A stretch of DNA of 64,000 nucleotides from Pomphorhynchus laevis (lineage: Eukaryota > Acanthocephala > Palaeacanthocephala > Echinorhynchida > Pomphorhynchidae), in assembly GCA_012934845.2 (NCBI GenBank), contig WNNJ02002419.1:62001-126000 (forward strand), read 5' to 3'. Positions 62,200 through 64,000 of this stretch are shown here, one piece after another. The translations under genes were made by a program, and so were the position numbers. The stretch's first letter is position 1. Each line of letters begins with the position of its first letter. Under the pieces are notes generated by a model. The model searched no databases and was not told where the DNA came from. It saw nothing but the letters and a program-made list of their open reading frames with translations.

Positions 62200-63730
62200 T
62201 CAGCAGATCATTAAAGGACCTACGCTGATTGTAGTGTACAGTGCTGCATCTAGGATTAAAGAATTCACGCGAGGATAATTTATGAAGCCGATCAAATGAT
62301 TATATGGTATGCATGAATGCTTAAGCAAAAATATGTTTTTTGTAAATTTAAATATGTCATCTTTACGATATAAATTACTAGCAGTTTTAGTTAATGTTAA
62401 TTTAATGTTTATATCTAGATATATAACTTCTTTATCATCAATATTGGTTTTGTTAAGAATCAGGCTTTGCATAAATTTGTTCACTAATTGAATAAAAATT
62501 ATTAGAATTAAATACACAGATATCATCAATGTATCGAAACATATTTAATATATTTATATAGTTTAGATTTAGTTTTTACACAGTTATGAACAAATTTATA
62601 TTCTATAAAGCTTAAAAACAAGTCAGCTATAATTGTGCTACTATTACCACCCATTGGAACACCTTTTAATTGTCTAAATATAGATGTCCATATATTTATA
62701 TTTACTTGATGGTTTAATTTTTGTTAGATATGCGTTATAGTTATTATAACATATATGTATATCTTTTTCCGAATATAAGGTTAATTAATTTTACTAACGC
62801 TTCTTTAATATCTACTAAATCTAGATTTGTATAAAGCGTACTAAAATCGTATGTATTTATATTTTGAAAATTTATTCCTTTTGTATAAGTTATTATTCCT
62901 TTTGTATATATTCCTTTTATTATTCTGATTAATTATTTTTTTAACGTTTCTTATATATGTATATCTATTATTACAATATTATTATACTATAAAGTTAATT
63001 AATTTTTCTAATGCATCTTTAATATCTACTAAATCTAGATTTGTATAAAGCGTACTAAAATCGTACGTATTTATAATCTGAAAATTTATTCCTTTTGACT
63101 GTTCTAATAATTCTTTTGTAGAATTAATACTGAAATAGTGTTTACTCAATTATATTTACTTTGTGACTTAATTTTTGTTAGATAGGCGTTATAATTATTA
63201 TAACATATATGAATATATTTTTCCGAATATAAGATTAATTAATTTTACTAACGCTTCTTTAATATCTACTAAATCTAGATTTGTATAAAGCGTACTAAAA
63301 TCGTACTTATTTATATTCTGAAAATTTGTTCCTTTTGTCTGTTCTAAAAATTCTTTTATAGAATTAATAAGTGTTTTATTCCAGTATTAATTTCGAGTAT
63401 TTTAATTATATAAATTATATATTAATTATATATTAATTTTAAGTATTTTATTCATATAGACAGAAAGTGGTTTTAGTGTACATTTGAACGCACTACATAT
63501 GAACGTAGGTTTTATTGGATTTTTATGTAATTTTGGATTCCAATATAATATAGGTATAATTTTATTATCTGATTCAATTTTTTACCCTTCTCATCCATTA
63601 CAGAACAGTAACTTGTAATAATTGTTTCTAAACTCAACTCACTACGTTCATATGTTGGATTTACATTTAAATCATTATAATTAACTTCTTTCATTAGTAT
63701 ATCATAATAAAGCTTTTTGCATATGAAGAC
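62200..63730 (-). pseudogene. PLE-H: decayed Penelope-like element (same lineage as PLE-G)
   Basis: Minus strand from 63,694: NPTYERSELSLETIITSYCS (as in PLE-G), then motif A DFSTLYTNLDLVDIKEAL, GVPMGGNSSTIIADLFLS (motif B, near 62,640), and FRYIDDICVFNSNNF (catalytic, near 62,520). Motif A is present three times in tandem, and many stops occur. No GIY-YIG part was seen. Confidence 0.65.
62800..63380 (-). repeat. Tandem triplication of RT motif A region in PLE-H
   Basis: TCTACTAAATCTAGATTTGT begins at 62,811, 63,025 and 63,265 (spacing 214 and 240 bp), each followed by ATAAAGCGTACTAAAATCGT. The copies encode the same YTNLDLVDIKEA segment. Confidence 0.8.
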
Positions 63731-63732
63731 AA

Positions 63733-63869
63733 ATTAAATCAGCTAACTGAGTCTACGTATTGTTATATAATTATAAAATAAACAAAACATAATAATGCTA
63801 AATCAAAATTTAATAATTAAATAATAAAATTAATAATTGTTTTTAGATTTTCTATAATTTTAATCAAGT

Positions 63870-63900
<31 letters not shown>

Positions 63901-64000
63901 ATTTAAAGTAAACGTCATTTTTATGAATTGACTAATAAATAACAGGCGTTGTATCAGAATAAGAATTAGAGGTCATCAGGAGGAACTGCTATGCTATCAG
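63733..64000. repeat. Dispersed AT-rich repeat, copy 3, cut by the window end
   Basis: Starts AATCAGCTAACTGAGTCTACG and ends in GAGGAACTGCTATGC at the window end, matching 33,996-34,240. The boundary next to the PLE-H relic may mark the true left end of the repeat. Confidence 0.7.

Larger units (their letters stand above)
60975..62300 (-). repeat. Retrozyme-like tandem array, family E (368-370-bp period)
   Basis: GAATGAATAATTGCATACAC begins near 60,976, 61,343 and 61,713, giving two full units of about 368-370 bp and a third cut at about 61,870. An inverted copy then runs to about 62,300. Units are almost identical, so the array is recent. Short ORFs on either strand are not conserved in frame and look incidental. 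Hammerhead strands lie on the minus strand of each direct unit. In the inverted copy the ribozyme is deleted (GGACC joins directly to TACGCTGATTG). Confidence 0.8.

Overview
The window is animal-type nuclear DNA: very AT-rich, with a cadherin-family gene split by introns of about 44-53 nt (canonical GT/AG) and much larger ones, and most of the rest made of retroelements. The species cannot be named from the sequence. An invertebrate is likely, because Penelope-like elements (PLEs) with GIY-YIG domains, R2/CRE-group non-LTR elements and short introns occur together. All translations, pairings and repeat periods were worked out by eye.

Layout. About 1.3-13.2 kb (+): exons of a cadherin-like gene. 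Its 4.7-kb intron (2,861-7,590) holds retrozyme-like repeats, PLE terminal pieces and a broken coiled-coil ORF. 13.6-14.7 kb (-): decayed LINE reverse transcriptase. 14.7-25.4 kb: cluster of at least four PLEs (A-D) separated by (TA)n tracts and by a 393-bp tandem array. 26-31 kb: one possible host exon, a LINE endonuclease relic, a PLE relic and minisatellites. 31.8-33.8 kb: relic of a CRE-like non-LTR element whose 3' end is tandemly repeated. 35.8-44.2 kb (-): two copies of an R2-group-like element with a restriction-like endonuclease (REL). One reads in frame into an intact-looking PTP1B-like tyrosine phosphatase, the other into a long Ser/Asn-rich tail. 46.4-50.5 kb: nearly intact CRE-like element flanked by 3' fragments of relatives. 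51.2-59.8 kb: further PLE, CRE-like, CR1-like and R2-group relics. 60.2-64 kb: a dispersed AT-rich repeat, a 368-370-bp tandem array and a PLE relic.

Main discovery candidate. Four different families of about 360-393-bp repeats (near 3.6-3.99, 6.0-7.2, 20.86-21.74 and 60.97-62.3 kb) carry every conserved piece of a hammerhead ribozyme: CUGANGA, GAAAC, GUC or GUA, and stems I, II and III with covariation between families. The three strands occur in the order 2-1-3 instead of 1-2-3. One monomer, linear or circular, therefore cannot fold a normal hammerhead, but two adjacent repeats in a concatemeric transcript can. The 61-kb array keeps two complete cross-repeat ribozymes, predicted to release a 368-nt RNA. 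PLEs nearby carry ordinary hammerhead cores at their ends, which fits PLE-driven mobilisation.

Few ORFs look intact: the RT/GIY-YIG ORF of PLE-B, the 447-codon ORF of PLE-A, and the REL-phosphatase fusion ORF. The CRE-like element is complete apart from two in-frame stop codons.
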